Assembly: GCA_964622895.1 (NCBI GenBank)
Contig: CAZUSB010000006.1
Span: forward strand, 1-26,291
Length of the DNA: 26,291 nucleotides
Reading direction: 5' to 3'
DNA from: JAGOZV01 sp964622895
Lineage (GTDB): Bacteria > Patescibacteriota > Saccharimonadia > Saccharimonadales > Saccharimonadaceae
A model generated the notes under the pieces. It was not told the DNA's origin, did no database searches, and worked only from the letters and a program-made list of their open reading frames with translations. The number at the start of each line of letters is the position of its first letter. Within the stretch, counting starts at the first letter, position 1. Shown in pieces: positions 15,876 to 23,788 of the stretch. A program made the position numbers and the translations under genes.

Positions 15876-16849
15876 TTTAAATATTCGTGCAGTTTTCTGG
15901 CATTTTTATGTTTTCGCAACTTGGTTAAAGCTTTGGCTTCAATCTGACGTATTCGCTCTCGTGTGACGGCGAACTCCTGCCCCACCTCTTCTAATGTATG
16001 ATTTTTGCCGTTATCCAATCCAAAGCGCATACGGACGATTTTTTGTTCCCTGTCTGACAGGGAGGATAGTATATCTCTAACCTGCTCTTTTAATAACTGT
16101 GTGGCAGCAGCTTCTTCTGGCGTCACACTGTCCTCGTCTTCAACGAAATCGCTCAGAGTACTATCTTCTTCGTCGCCATCTCGTCCAATGCCAGCATCAA
16201 GTGATGTGATATCTTGTTTAATTTTGATAACATATTCAACTTTTTCCGGAGTCATTTCAAGCTCTTCAGCTAACTCATCGATCGTCGGCTCGCGATTAAA
16301 CTCTTGCGTCATGCGCCTTTGAGTACGCAGAAGTCGGTTAATCGTCTCCACCATATGAACTGGAATACGAATCGTCCTGGCTTGATCAGCAATCGCCCGA
16401 GTAATCGCCTGGCGGATCCACCATGTAGCATAAGTTGAAAACTTGAACCCCTTGTCTGGATCAAATTTTTCTACCGCTCGTAGTAGTCCGGTGTTTCCCT
16501 CTTGGATTAAATCCAAGAAATCTAGGCCTCGTCCGCTATAGCGCTTAGCGATTGACACTACCAATCTCATGTTTGATTCTGCCATTTTATCTTTGGCTTT
16601 TTTCTCACCTTTTAATACTCGCTGCGCCAACGCAAATTCTTCCTCGCCAGTAAGAAGTGGTATTTTTCCAATTTCACGTAAATACATTCGAACGCTGTCG
16701 TCTGTCGCATCATCAAAATACTGACCCTTGTCAATTTCTACCTCCTCCTCTTGTTCTTCTTCTACAAGTTCTTCGGGATTTGGCTCATCTAGATCACTTA
16801 AACGATTCTTTTTATCTTCGTCTTCAACAATGTTACTTTTATCTGCCAT
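15872..16849 (-). CDS. rpoD: Primary RNA polymerase sigma factor (sigma-70 family)
   Basis: 325 residues, short for a primary sigma factor: an acidic stretch of about 48 residues takes the place of region 1.1. Region 1.2 begins DSVRMYLREIGKIPLL. Regions 2.1-2.4 include NMRLVVSIAKRYSGRGLDFLDLIQEGN in pieces, then FSTYATWWIRQAITRAIADQ for -10 recognition and melting. Region 3 and region 4 follow, with TLEEVGQEFAVTRERIRQIEAKAL as the -35 helix-turn-helix. It starts inside the end of dnaG (11-bp overlap), where AAAGGAG 4 nt before the ATG is encoded by the dnaG tail. This keeps the dnaG-rpoD part of the macromolecular synthesis operon. It is the likely reader of the TTGnnn/TATAAT promoters in this window. 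Confidence 0.96.
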   Translation of the reverse strand: MADKSNIVEDEDKKNRLSDLDEPNPEELVEEEQEEEVEIDKGQYFDDATDDSVRMYLREIGKIPLLTGEEEFALAQRVLKGEKKAKDKMAESNMRLVVSIAKRYSGRGLDFLDLIQEGNTGLLRAVEKFDPDKGFKFSTYATWWIRQAITRAIADQARTIRIPVHMVETINRLLRTQRRMTQEFNREPTIDELAEELEMTPEKVEYVIKIKQDITSLDAGIGRDGDEEDSTLSDFVEDEDSVTPEEAAATQLLKEQVRDILSSLSDREQKIVRMRFGLDNGKNHTLEEVGQEFAVTRERIRQIEAKALTKLRKHKNARKLHEYLN

Positions 16850-18584
16850 GACTCTCCTTTATAAATACATTTAGCTGTTGCCTGATTTTAGCCGCCTCGG
16901 TTTCATCGCCCAATAGCTCGGCCTCTTTTAGCTGCTTAGTTAGTTTTAGCTTCTTTTGTTTTCTTTTTCTTTCATCTAGCTGATGCAGGAGTTGCGACAT
17001 TTCGTCTGCTTGATTTTCTTTACTCCAATCATTATAACGCTCTTCAGCCCTTAATAGTAATATTTTTACATAGATTTCAATATTTTGCAACTGCGCCTCA
17101 ATTTCTTCGGCCTTAGTTTGGGGATTTTTTACCATAAAATCAGCCAGTTGTTGACGCTCCGGAGTTGACATAAAATCCGCGAGGTTCGGTGGTAACTTAT
17201 CGGTAAAATCGTTATTTATAAGTGCCAACCCCAAAATGTTGTCTTCAAACTGAGTTTCGTCGGCTACGAGAGCTTCTTGTGGTTTAGCTTTAATTATTTT
17301 TTTAGATTGCTGTTCGGCTTTAGTCTTGGTGGCTAATTTCTCTCTCAAAGCTCCTTTTGATATTTCCGACAGGTCACCGATTTTCTTTAAATAATAATCG
17401 GTCAAAACCGGATCCTCTATTAACCTTACCAACTTTAAGGTAGCGTTTATAAAATTACGCTTACCAATTGCTGTTTTTAAATTTTCTTTTTGATAATACT
17501 GGGAAATAACCCAATCAATCGCCGGTTTCTCGTTTGAAACAGCTTCTTTCCATAGGTTCGGATCTTTTTGGATCAATTCATCTGGATCCTTTACATCATC
17601 TGGCAGTGATACGATAAATAAATCAATATCCATGCCTTGAGACAACTCAATGGCGCGTTCTGTTGCGTTTAGTCCTGCCTGGTCTCCATCAAAAGCTAGT
17701 TTTATCTTTCGGGTAAATCGCGCTAATGTCTTTAGGTGCGCTAAAGTCATGGCCGTCCCAGCGGTTGCCACAACATTTGTCACCCCCACTTGATGACTGG
17801 CAATAACGTCCATATTGCCTTCGGCAATAACTACAAAATCTTCTTTACGAATCGACTCTTTAGCCTGAGACAAACCAAAAACATGTCTGCCTTTATCATA
17901 AACTACAGTTTGTGGAGTATTAAGATACTTTGGGCTATTTGGCTCATTTTTTAATTGACGTGCGGTAAAACCAATCACCTGTCCAGACTGATCCATCAGA
18001 GCTACGGTCATGCGCTGCCGAAACAGATCTCCGTTAAATCTATTTAAAAGCCCAGCTTTTTGAATATCTTCGGTTTTAAACTTTCTTCCGTGCAGGAAAT
18101 TCACTAACGCCTTACCAGTCGACGGTGCGTAACCAACCCCAAATTGCCGGACAATCTCTTTTGTCATCTTGCGCTCGTTGAATACATAGTCCATAGCTCG
18201 TTGATTATTTGCAAGACTGTGTTGATAATACTTATTTGCCAGCGTATTTAGGTCTACTGCCTTTTTTCTGTCGGAAGCTATTTTTTTATCGCCTTTGTTA
18301 TACATCGTCAGGTCAACACCAGCTTTCCGTGCCAATAATTCCAGAGCCCCAACAAAATCTAACCCTTCAACTTCCATGATAAACGTATAAATGTCACCAC
18401 CCTTGTTTGAGGAAAAATCGTGCCAGATATTTTTATCTGGACTGACCATAAAGCTCGGTGTTTTTTCATTTGAAAATGGACTCAACCCTTTTAAATTGCG
18501 TCCGGCTCGTTTTAATTGGACGTATTCACCGATAACGTCTTCTATGTCTAGTCTTGCCCTAACCTCTTCTTTGGCGTCTTGCAT
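16839..18584 (-). CDS. dnaG: DNA primase DnaG with all four zinc ligands replaced
   Basis: Synthesises RNA primers at the replication fork. 581 residues: a degenerate zinc-binding domain (1-95), a catalytic TOPRIM core with EGNMDVI and AFDGDQAGLNATERA, and a C-terminal helicase-binding helical region ending in a Lys/Glu coiled coil. In the N domain the family block CPFHxExTPSF...HCFGCGxGGD appears as SPFSNEKTPSF...HDFSSNKGGD: the ligands are Ser35, Ser38, Asp56 and Ser59, at exactly the usual spacing (x2, x17, x2). The rest of the domain is well conserved, so this is loss of zinc rather than loss of the domain. The start is 6 nt after a TATAAT box, so the mRNA is probably leaderless. It overlaps the sigma factor gene downstream. 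Confidence 0.96.
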   Translation of the reverse strand: MQDAKEEVRARLDIEDVIGEYVQLKRAGRNLKGLSPFSNEKTPSFMVSPDKNIWHDFSSNKGGDIYTFIMEVEGLDFVGALELLARKAGVDLTMYNKGDKKIASDRKKAVDLNTLANKYYQHSLANNQRAMDYVFNERKMTKEIVRQFGVGYAPSTGKALVNFLHGRKFKTEDIQKAGLLNRFNGDLFRQRMTVALMDQSGQVIGFTARQLKNEPNSPKYLNTPQTVVYDKGRHVFGLSQAKESIRKEDFVVIAEGNMDVIASHQVGVTNVVATAGTAMTLAHLKTLARFTRKIKLAFDGDQAGLNATERAIELSQGMDIDLFIVSLPDDVKDPDELIQKDPNLWKEAVSNEKPAIDWVISQYYQKENLKTAIGKRNFINATLKLVRLIEDPVLTDYYLKKIGDLSEISKGALREKLATKTKAEQQSKKIIKAKPQEALVADETQFEDNILGLALINNDFTDKLPPNLADFMSTPERQQLADFMVKNPQTKAEEIEAQLQNIEIYVKILLLRAEERYNDWSKENQADEMSQLLHQLDERKRKQKKLKLTKQLKEAELLGDETEAAKIRQQLNVFIKESHGR

Positions 18585-18590
18585 ATTTCC

Positions 18591-18596
18591 ATTATA
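18591..18596 (-). promoter_or_regulatory. dnaG-sigA operon -10 box (leaderless)
   Basis: Minus-strand TATAAT (18596-18591) is followed by only 6 nt before the dnaG ATG, so transcription should start at or next to the A of the start codon. No good -35 hexamer is seen. Confidence 0.6.
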
Positions 18597-18665
18597 TAGG
18601 AGCGGAGACGTTAATAAAGCTTTGCCTCTTTAAAACTAATGGCTTTTATGCTTAAATTGTTATAT

Positions 18666-19319
18666 ATGCAACCAAATCAACCACAAAATCAACAGCCTGT
18701 CCAGCCTCAACCCGTCTCGACAGATTATCTGGACGAAATAGCTACCCAGGAGGTAAAATCTGAGAAATTTTCCCTAAAAAAGATATTGATTTTTGGTGGA
18801 TTAGCACTGGTTATAGTCTTAACTCTGCTATTTGTTTTGTCTAGTGTCGTCGGTAAAGGTCTATCTTCCACCGAAAGATTAGCAGGAAAACTCTATGCCA
18901 CTAATAATGTTGTAGAATATACAATAAAAAAGAAAGTTATCAAGAACAATAAGCTACGCGCATTAAACTCCACCCTCGCACTTACACTCAAAGATATTAT
19001 CCGCGATACCAATGACGGATTTCTAGCAAAAGGCATAAAATTCGAAAAAATGAAAGAAAACAAAAAGATATTGGCAATAGAAAATTCCCAGGAAATTGAT
19101 GAAATACTGGAAGAGGCACGACTTAATGGTAACTTTGATCAAACTTATGTTATAGAGATGACGCACTCCCTAATAAGCTTGAAAATTTTGATGGAAAAAG
19201 TTTCAAATGGCAACACGACAGTATCTATGCGTTCAGGACTCTTACAGGGTATAGAAAACCTCACTCCTATCATTGAGCAATTTGAAGAATTCGGCGCAGC
19301 GACTCGTACATCGCTTTAG
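18666..19319 (+). CDS. Single-pass membrane protein with Gln/Pro-rich N terminus, unknown function
   Basis: Not recognised. From ATG 18666 the protein has 217 residues: a Gln/Pro-rich cytoplasmic stretch (MQPNQPQNQQPVQPQP), a basic anchor (SLKKI), one membrane helix (about 39-62) and a mostly helical exterior domain with no cysteine. The frame is open upstream to ATGs at 18639 and 18648. I prefer 18666 because the low-complexity N terminus is typical of such proteins and because possible -10 elements (TATGCT 18647-18652) lie between the earlier starts and this one. No Shine-Dalgarno sequence precedes any of the three. The gene is divergent from dnaG. Confidence 0.75.
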   Translation: MQPNQPQNQQPVQPQPVSTDYLDEIATQEVKSEKFSLKKILIFGGLALVIVLTLLFVLSSVVGKGLSSTERLAGKLYATNNVVEYTIKKKVIKNNKLRALNSTLALTLKDIIRDTNDGFLAKGIKFEKMKENKKILAIENSQEIDEILEEARLNGNFDQTYVIEMTHSLISLKILMEKVSNGNTTVSMRSGLLQGIENLTPIIEQFEEFGAATRTSL

Positions 19320-19344
19320 TTTTGCGCCAATTAATTTGTGCCAA

Positions 19345-19680
19345 TTAAGAATTATTTTTGACTAAATGATAGCTTAGGTTTACCAAGTCTTTGGTGTCAT
19401 CATCTGTCAATTGTCCGCTACAAACGATTCTATTCCAAAGATGTTTATTCATATTTTGTGCTGGCATAACACTTTCGTATTCTGCTCGAAGTTTTTTTGC
19501 TAGCAAACGATCACACTTCAAAGTTATCTGTACTGGTTTTGAGTTGTTTAAAATCAGCGCAAATATCTTTGGCTCTTTGTCAACTAATGTTTTATAAATC
19601 GTATGGCTCGGTTCAGTATTGGTATCGATTTCAACCTCCGCAAAGGATAATATATAATCTTTTAGTTCGGACTCGTTCAT
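19345..19680 (-). CDS. MmcQ/YjbR family protein
   Basis: 111 residues matching the small MmcQ/YjbR fold (double-wing/CyaY-like): an N-terminal ELKDYILSF helix, KIFALILNN strand, QITLKCDRLLAKKLRAEY, and the signature MNKHLWNRIVCSGQLTDDD followed by LVNLSYHLV. The family is suggested to bind DNA, but its function is not settled. The ATG overlaps the orn stop (ATGA), so it is the last gene of the argS-mscL-orn-mmcQ run. Confidence 0.85.
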   Translation of the reverse strand: MNESELKDYILSFAEVEIDTNTEPSHTIYKTLVDKEPKIFALILNNSKPVQITLKCDRLLAKKLRAEYESVMPAQNMNKHLWNRIVCSGQLTDDDTKDLVNLSYHLVKNNS

Positions 19681-20228
19681 TTGTTGTGTTTACCTACGTA
19701 TCTTAAATAATACTTCAACTCTTCTATACTACCCCTTATGTCACTTAAGGCACGATGCTCTTCGGGCTTTAAAAATCTTTTGTCCATTTTATTTTCAAAA
19801 ATAATTTTCCATGAACTCACATCTAGAATCCGGTAATGTAACTTACACATAAGATCAGGCCAATTCTTTGCGAGAAATTTATGATCCATATAAACTGAAT
19901 TACCTGCTAAATAAATTGGTTTCGTCTGATCAAAATGTTGTTCTATAAAATCAATTAAGGATTTTTCTACACTTTTAGAACTTTTACCATGTGCATTTTG
20001 TTCTAATAAACCATCCCGAGCCTTTGTATTTTGATCCCAAAACTGCTTATTAGCGTGTATCCTTTCTGCTAGCTGGGCGTCAGGCACCCTGACAACCCCC
20101 TCATAACTAGCGACTTCTTTGAGGTCATAATTCGTTGCAACTACTGCAACTTCCAAGATGGCGTCTTTTTCAGGATCAAGACCGGTCATCTCTAGGTCTA
20201 TCCACAGTAAATTAGCTTTTTTAGTCAT
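19677..20228 (-). CDS. orn: Oligoribonuclease
   Basis: DEDDh 3'-to-5' exoribonuclease that clears di- and short oligoribonucleotides, the last step of RNA decay. 183 residues, full length, with all catalytic residues visible: D11 and E13 in WIDLEMTGL, D115 in NSVYMDHKFL, H158 and D163 in HRALSDIRGSIEEL. It starts directly after the mscL stop (TAA then ATG). Since the NrnA-position DHH protein in this window appears inactive, Orn is probably the nanoRNase here, acting downstream of PNPase. Confidence 0.96.
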   Translation of the reverse strand: MTKKANLLWIDLEMTGLDPEKDAILEVAVVATNYDLKEVASYEGVVRVPDAQLAERIHANKQFWDQNTKARDGLLEQNAHGKSSKSVEKSLIDFIEQHFDQTKPIYLAGNSVYMDHKFLAKNWPDLMCKLHYRILDVSSWKIIFENKMDKRFLKPEEHRALSDIRGSIEELKYYLRYVGKHNK

Positions 20229-20714
20229 TTATTTCTTTTTTCCCTTATCGTCAGTGGCAACACTATATAATCCCGATATCCTCAAAAATGCATAGATGAC
20301 AGCCGCTGTTGCGATCAAAGTTATAAAGGAAGATAAAAATGCTCCCCACTGAAATTCTGCGCTTCTCTTCCAAATTTTAATTGTCCACTCAGCTTGCTGC
20401 AATGATTCTTGCGACCCCACTAATAGCTGCACAATCGGATCAACAAAACTCTGCACAAATTGTTTAACTGTACTACTGGCTGCTGTCCCAACTGCAAGAC
20501 CAATTGCTAACCCGGCCACGTTTTGTGCTTTCAAAAAATTCATAAACCCGCCGACCTCGCCTTGTTGGGTTTTTTCTTTGGCAATTTCTTCCACCTCTTT
20601 AGCCTTAATAATAACCTCTCTATTCATTTTTTTAATAGTCTGAACAGGAGACTTTCGTTTTCTAGATTTTTTAGGAGTAATAACCTCTACCGTAGTTTTG
20701 TCTTTTTTTGTCAT
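20229..20714 (-). CDS. mscL: MscL-family large-conductance mechanosensitive channel with basic N-terminal extension
   Basis: Pressure-relief channel opened by membrane tension. Residues 56-97 give the MscL opening GGFMNFLKAQNVAGLAIGLAVGTA with TM1, and about 123-146 form TM2 (QWGAFLSSFITLIATAAVIYAFLR). The periplasmic loop between is short. Unlike the usual MscL of about 130 residues starting near TM1, this one has about 55 extra N-terminal residues that are strongly basic and helical, and it lacks the usual long C-terminal helix. GAAAGGAT precedes the ATG, 12 nt after the argS stop. Divergence from E. coli MscL is considerable, so gating properties are uncertain. Confidence 0.85.
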   Translation of the reverse strand: MTKKDKTTVEVITPKKSRKRKSPVQTIKKMNREVIIKAKEVEEIAKEKTQQGEVGGFMNFLKAQNVAGLAIGLAVGTAASSTVKQFVQSFVDPIVQLLVGSQESLQQAEWTIKIWKRSAEFQWGAFLSSFITLIATAAVIYAFLRISGLYSVATDDKGKKK

Positions 20715-20726
20715 TTTTATCCTTTC

Positions 20727-22424
20727 TTACATTTTTGCTGGTACTTCTATCCCAAGTATGTTCAATCCGTCGCTAAACACATAACTTATCTTTTTAAGCA
20801 GGTTCAAGCGATGATTTTTCTCAGTTGATTCTGCATCTTTAACTCGTGTATCTTCATAATAACGATTCATTTCTCGTGATAACTCATACAAAAATGTTGC
20901 GATTTTATGTGGTTCATGATTTCTGTATGCTTGCTCAAGCACTACCGGATATTCGTTAATTTTTAATAGTAACTCTTTCTCGGGTACATAATTGTAGTTT
21001 TTTTCTAACTCATTTTCATCACTAGTTGTGGACTGAATAATTTTATTAATCCGTACGGCACTATATTGTACCGAGGGTCCTGAAAATCCAGACAATGAAA
21101 AGATTGTATCCCAATCAAATAAAATATTTGTGCGTCGGTCAGCCGTAAAGTCACTGAACTTGATAGCTCCTAGCGCGATTTTTTTAATATCTTCTAACGA
21201 CACTGTAAAGTCATCGTGTTGACGACCAGACACCACTTCTTTTGCTTTCTTTTCGGCGGTATCTAATAGTTCTTCCATTAAAACTACACCCTTGCGACTA
21301 CTCATCTTTTCACGCTCGCCATCTTCATTTATTTGGTCAATCATACCAAAATTCAAATGAACCAAATCAGTTTTGATATTTAATTTTTTAGCCATCGCAA
21401 AAAGTTGGCGAAAATAAAATGACTGTTCATCGCCAACAGCATAAATTACCGTGTCCGGATGAAATTTATTTTCTCTAAATAAGATTGTAGCGAGATCCGT
21501 CGTTGCATAAAGGGCGGCGCCATTTGATTTTTGTACTAAAACAGGTGTTTTGATACCCTGCTCAGTTATGTCAATAATCACCGAACCATCATCGTTCTTT
21601 GTGGCTAAACCGCTGTTTATGAGCTCTTGAACGATCTCTTTGCCTTTTGGTGCAAAAAACGCTTCACCGTATTCGTAGTCAGTAGAAATTTGTAAACGCT
21701 CCATAATCTCATGTATATGATCTAGGCTAATTTTGCTAAATCGTTGATTAAACTCAACCGCTTGACTATCACCTTCCTCCAGTCTTAATAGCCAATCTTG
21801 CACTTGGTCTGCCAGCTCACTACTTCCAGCTTCTTTTTCTAACTTGAGGGCCTTTTTAGTTTTTATATAAATGCGTCCTAGTTCATAAACGCCATCTTTT
21901 TTTAGCGTCTCCTCGTCGCTAAAATTCAAAAAACCAACTACCCACACCCCAAACGGTGTACCATAATCACCTAAGTGATTGTCTGTAATAACATGCCAAC
22001 CCATTTTTTCGTACAATTTTTTGATTGCCCAACCTTGGTTGCCTGATCGAAGATGCCCGATACTATACGGTTTTGCCATATTATTGCTCGGATATTCAAC
22101 AATAACAGTCTTACCCTCTCCAGTAGTAGATCCACCAAAATTTTCTGACCACTGCTTCTCAAGTTGTTGCGCAAGAAATGCCGGCTGAACTCTAAAATTA
22201 ATAAACCCAGGGCCCTCCACCGAGATATCGTAATAATTATCATTGTTTTGCAATTCACTAACTATCTCCTGGGCAATATCGCGAGGGGGTTTGCCCAACT
22301 CTTTTGCCAACTCCATAGCAACAGTGGTGGAGTAGTCACCAAATTCTACTTTAGGGCGCGTTAATGTAACAGGCTTTTCTAGTCCGTAAGTATTTTTAAT
22401 AATATGTTGAATTTCTTGATTCAC
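20727..22424 (-). CDS. argS: Arginyl-tRNA synthetase
   Basis: Class I synthetase charging tRNA-Arg. From GTG 22424 it has 565 residues: an N-terminal tRNA D-loop-binding domain (GDYSTTVAMELAKELGKPP), the catalytic core with a HIGH-like motif SIGHLRSG (first His replaced by Ser) and EKMSSRKG as KMSKS, and the C-terminal anticodon-binding helical domain (VQYSAVRINKI, HKIATFLYELSREMNRYY). The frame stays open to a GTG at 22487, but that adds 21 residues overlapping the upstream small gene. GTG 22424 is preferred because TATACA-17-TGG-TAAACT ends 7 nt before it and the protein then starts at the family N terminus. A leaderless GTG start is implied. Confidence 0.95.
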   Translation of the reverse strand: MNQEIQHIIKNTYGLEKPVTLTRPKVEFGDYSTTVAMELAKELGKPPRDIAQEIVSELQNNDNYYDISVEGPGFINFRVQPAFLAQQLEKQWSENFGGSTTGEGKTVIVEYPSNNMAKPYSIGHLRSGNQGWAIKKLYEKMGWHVITDNHLGDYGTPFGVWVVGFLNFSDEETLKKDGVYELGRIYIKTKKALKLEKEAGSSELADQVQDWLLRLEEGDSQAVEFNQRFSKISLDHIHEIMERLQISTDYEYGEAFFAPKGKEIVQELINSGLATKNDDGSVIIDITEQGIKTPVLVQKSNGAALYATTDLATILFRENKFHPDTVIYAVGDEQSFYFRQLFAMAKKLNIKTDLVHLNFGMIDQINEDGEREKMSSRKGVVLMEELLDTAEKKAKEVVSGRQHDDFTVSLEDIKKIALGAIKFSDFTADRRTNILFDWDTIFSLSGFSGPSVQYSAVRINKIIQSTTSDENELEKNYNYVPEKELLLKINEYPVVLEQAYRNHEPHKIATFLYELSREMNRYYEDTRVKDAESTEKNHRLNLLKKISYVFSDGLNILGIEVPAKM

Positions 22425-22431
22425 ACTATAT

Positions 22432-22460
22432 AGTTTACCAGAGAGAAGAGTTGCTGTATA
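22432..22460 (-). promoter_or_regulatory. argS promoter (leaderless GTG start)
   Basis: Minus-strand TATACA (22460-22455), 17-nt spacer ending in TGG, TAAACT (22437-22432), then 7 nt to GTG 22424. Weaker than the other promoters in the window. Confidence 0.45.
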
Positions 22461-22468
22461 GCAGAGGC

Positions 22469-22624
22469 TTATTGACAGCCGATGCACATAGTTGCATCTG
22501 ACGGGTCAACTGGCGCACCACCAATTGTCTGTGATGTAGTTTGCGCTATTTCCATCGCCTTGTCTATCGCTGCTAGCTTTTCTTCTAGTGTCATGTCGTC
22601 GTTAATGATTTGTGATGCGTTCAT
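22469..22624 (-). CDS. 51-residue CxxC protein, candidate detached redox tail of ribonucleotide reductase
   Basis: Small gene read directly on the minus strand: 51 residues, an amphipathic helical segment (MTLEEKLAAIDKAMEIAQTT, residues 11-30), a flexible SQTIGGAPVD linker and a C-terminal DPSDATMCIGCQ with C47 and C50. AGGGGGC 5 nt before the ATG is a good ribosome site, and a TATAAT box plus an NrdR-box-like palindrome lie upstream. It follows nrdA-nrdB on the same strand. Many NrdA and NrdJ proteins end in a redox-active tail such as ...CEACQ that reduces the active-site disulfide; NrdA here lacks any such cysteines. I infer that this protein is that tail encoded separately. An alternative is an unrelated thiol or metal-binding peptide. 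The ORF itself is well supported; the role is a hypothesis. Confidence 0.8.
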   Translation of the reverse strand: MNASQIINDDMTLEEKLAAIDKAMEIAQTTSQTIGGAPVDPSDATMCIGCQ

Positions 22625-22665
22625 TTCTGCCCCCTGTTGTTGTTAATTAGTGTAGCTTATGCTTA

Positions 22666-22686
22666 ATTATACGCTATATATAGCGC
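22666..22686 (-). promoter_or_regulatory. Promoter of the CxxC gene with NrdR-box-like palindrome
   Basis: CGCTATATATAGCG (22672-22685) is a perfect 14-bp palindrome. The 16-bp span 22671-22686 matches the NrdR-box consensus acaCwAtATaTwGtgt at 13 positions. It abuts the minus-strand -10 TATAAT (22671-22666) and lies in the -35/-10 spacer, a position suited to repression. The leader is about 35 nt. Confidence 0.6.
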
Positions 22687-22737
22687 TTTTGCACCTATTT
22701 TTAGTTGTAATAATACCAACAATTAACTGTGGATTAC

Positions 22738-23766
22738 TTACTTTCCGCTATTTACCTCATAACTTGTATTGGTGCTCTCAAAAAAATTCACCAATTCTAG
22801 TGTGTCATTTGCGGTGGTCATCCACTGTGCAGGATTTTCTACACCGTACTCTGGCTCAAAACCAAGTTCCACCAAGCGTCTGTCGGTCATGTGCATGACG
22901 TACTGGTTGACATAATCAGGATTAACCCCCAAGATGCCGTTTGGTAGCATGTCTTTGTTGTAAGCTTTTTCAAGCTCTACCGCCTGTAATATAAGTTCAC
23001 GAATTTCATCAGCAAATTCTTGTGTTTGAAGCTCTGGGTTTTCGTCCATAATCGTTAGTAGAAGATTTATACCAAAAGTCAGGTGAAGATTTTCGTCCTT
23101 GGTGATCCAATCAAGAAGCGTGCCGACATTACGTAGCAATTTGCGACGGCGGAAATTCATACCAACCATAAACCCGCTATAAAACCAGATACCCTCAAGC
23201 ACGATATTATAAGCAACCAATGAGCGTACGAAGTCTTTTTTACCCTCAATTGTGGTGATATCAAGATTTGGATCTAACATAACCTCTAGGTGCTTGTTTT
23301 GAAAATCAGCTTTATCCGCAAGTGATTTTTTACCAAAGCCTGCAGCATAAATCTCTTCCCTATCAAACGGAAATGTCTCAATGATATATTCAAATGTCAT
23401 AAAGTGATTCGCCTCTTCCCACATTTGTTTACTGAGGTAAAGCTGTGCTTCGGCTGCATTTACATAGGGATAAATACCAAATGCTAGCGATTTGTTTATC
23501 AAAAGCTCGTTGGGGTTGAGATAACTAATGACGGTTTTTAGGGCGTGTTTTTCATCGTCGGATAATTTGTCAAAATCCACTAAATCTTGCGATAACTGAA
23601 CCTCATTGGGAAACCAGGTATTGGCCACCGCTTGGTTATATAAATCGTATGCCCATGGGTAGCGAATCGGATGTAGACTCAATCCATCGCGAAGACCTGA
23701 GCCTAAAATGCCCTTTGGTTTGGCTTGCGCCTTGTTCTCTTTTTTTGTAGTCACTTTTTTTGCCAT
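22738..23766 (-). CDS. nrdB: Class I ribonucleotide reductase beta subunit, class Ic-like (no radical tyrosine)
   Basis: Ferritin-like subunit that generates the radical for the alpha subunit. From ATG 23766 it has 342 residues with six metal ligands: E87 (NELLINKS), E118 and H121 (EEANH), E191 (VLEGIWFY), E225 and H228 (DENLH), in canonical spacing. Two positions mark the type: the residue four after H121, where the radical Tyr normally sits, is F125, and the first ligand is Glu instead of Asp. Both match the Chlamydia class Ic enzyme with a Mn/Fe cofactor. Y336 near the C terminus could serve radical transfer. The frame extends upstream to 23805 into nrdA, but AAAGGGGG 8 nt before ATG 23766 decides the start. 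The basic N-terminal tail (KKVTTKKENKAQAKPK) is unusual. Confidence 0.95.
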   Translation of the reverse strand: MAKKVTTKKENKAQAKPKGILGSGLRDGLSLHPIRYPWAYDLYNQAVANTWFPNEVQLSQDLVDFDKLSDDEKHALKTVISYLNPNELLINKSLAFGIYPYVNAAEAQLYLSKQMWEEANHFMTFEYIIETFPFDREEIYAAGFGKKSLADKADFQNKHLEVMLDPNLDITTIEGKKDFVRSLVAYNIVLEGIWFYSGFMVGMNFRRRKLLRNVGTLLDWITKDENLHLTFGINLLLTIMDENPELQTQEFADEIRELILQAVELEKAYNKDMLPNGILGVNPDYVNQYVMHMTDRRLVELGFEPEYGVENPAQWMTTANDTLELVNFFESTNTSYEVNSGK

Positions 23767-23788
23767 TTTCATTTCCCCCTTTATATAA

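Noticed and set aside
19320..19344. Near-direct repeat GCGCCAATTAA/GTGCCAATTAA between convergent genes
   Set aside because: Does not form a stable stem with a T run, so it is not called a terminator; too short to call a repeat element.
22424..22487. Longer argS reading from GTG 22487
   Set aside because: It would overlap the small CxxC gene and adds residues with no family similarity; GTG 22424 fits the promoter and the family N terminus.
22728..22736. DnaA-box-like TGTGGATTA next to the nrdB stop
   Set aside because: One site matching 8 of 9 bases is expected by chance and there is no cluster of boxes or other origin signs.
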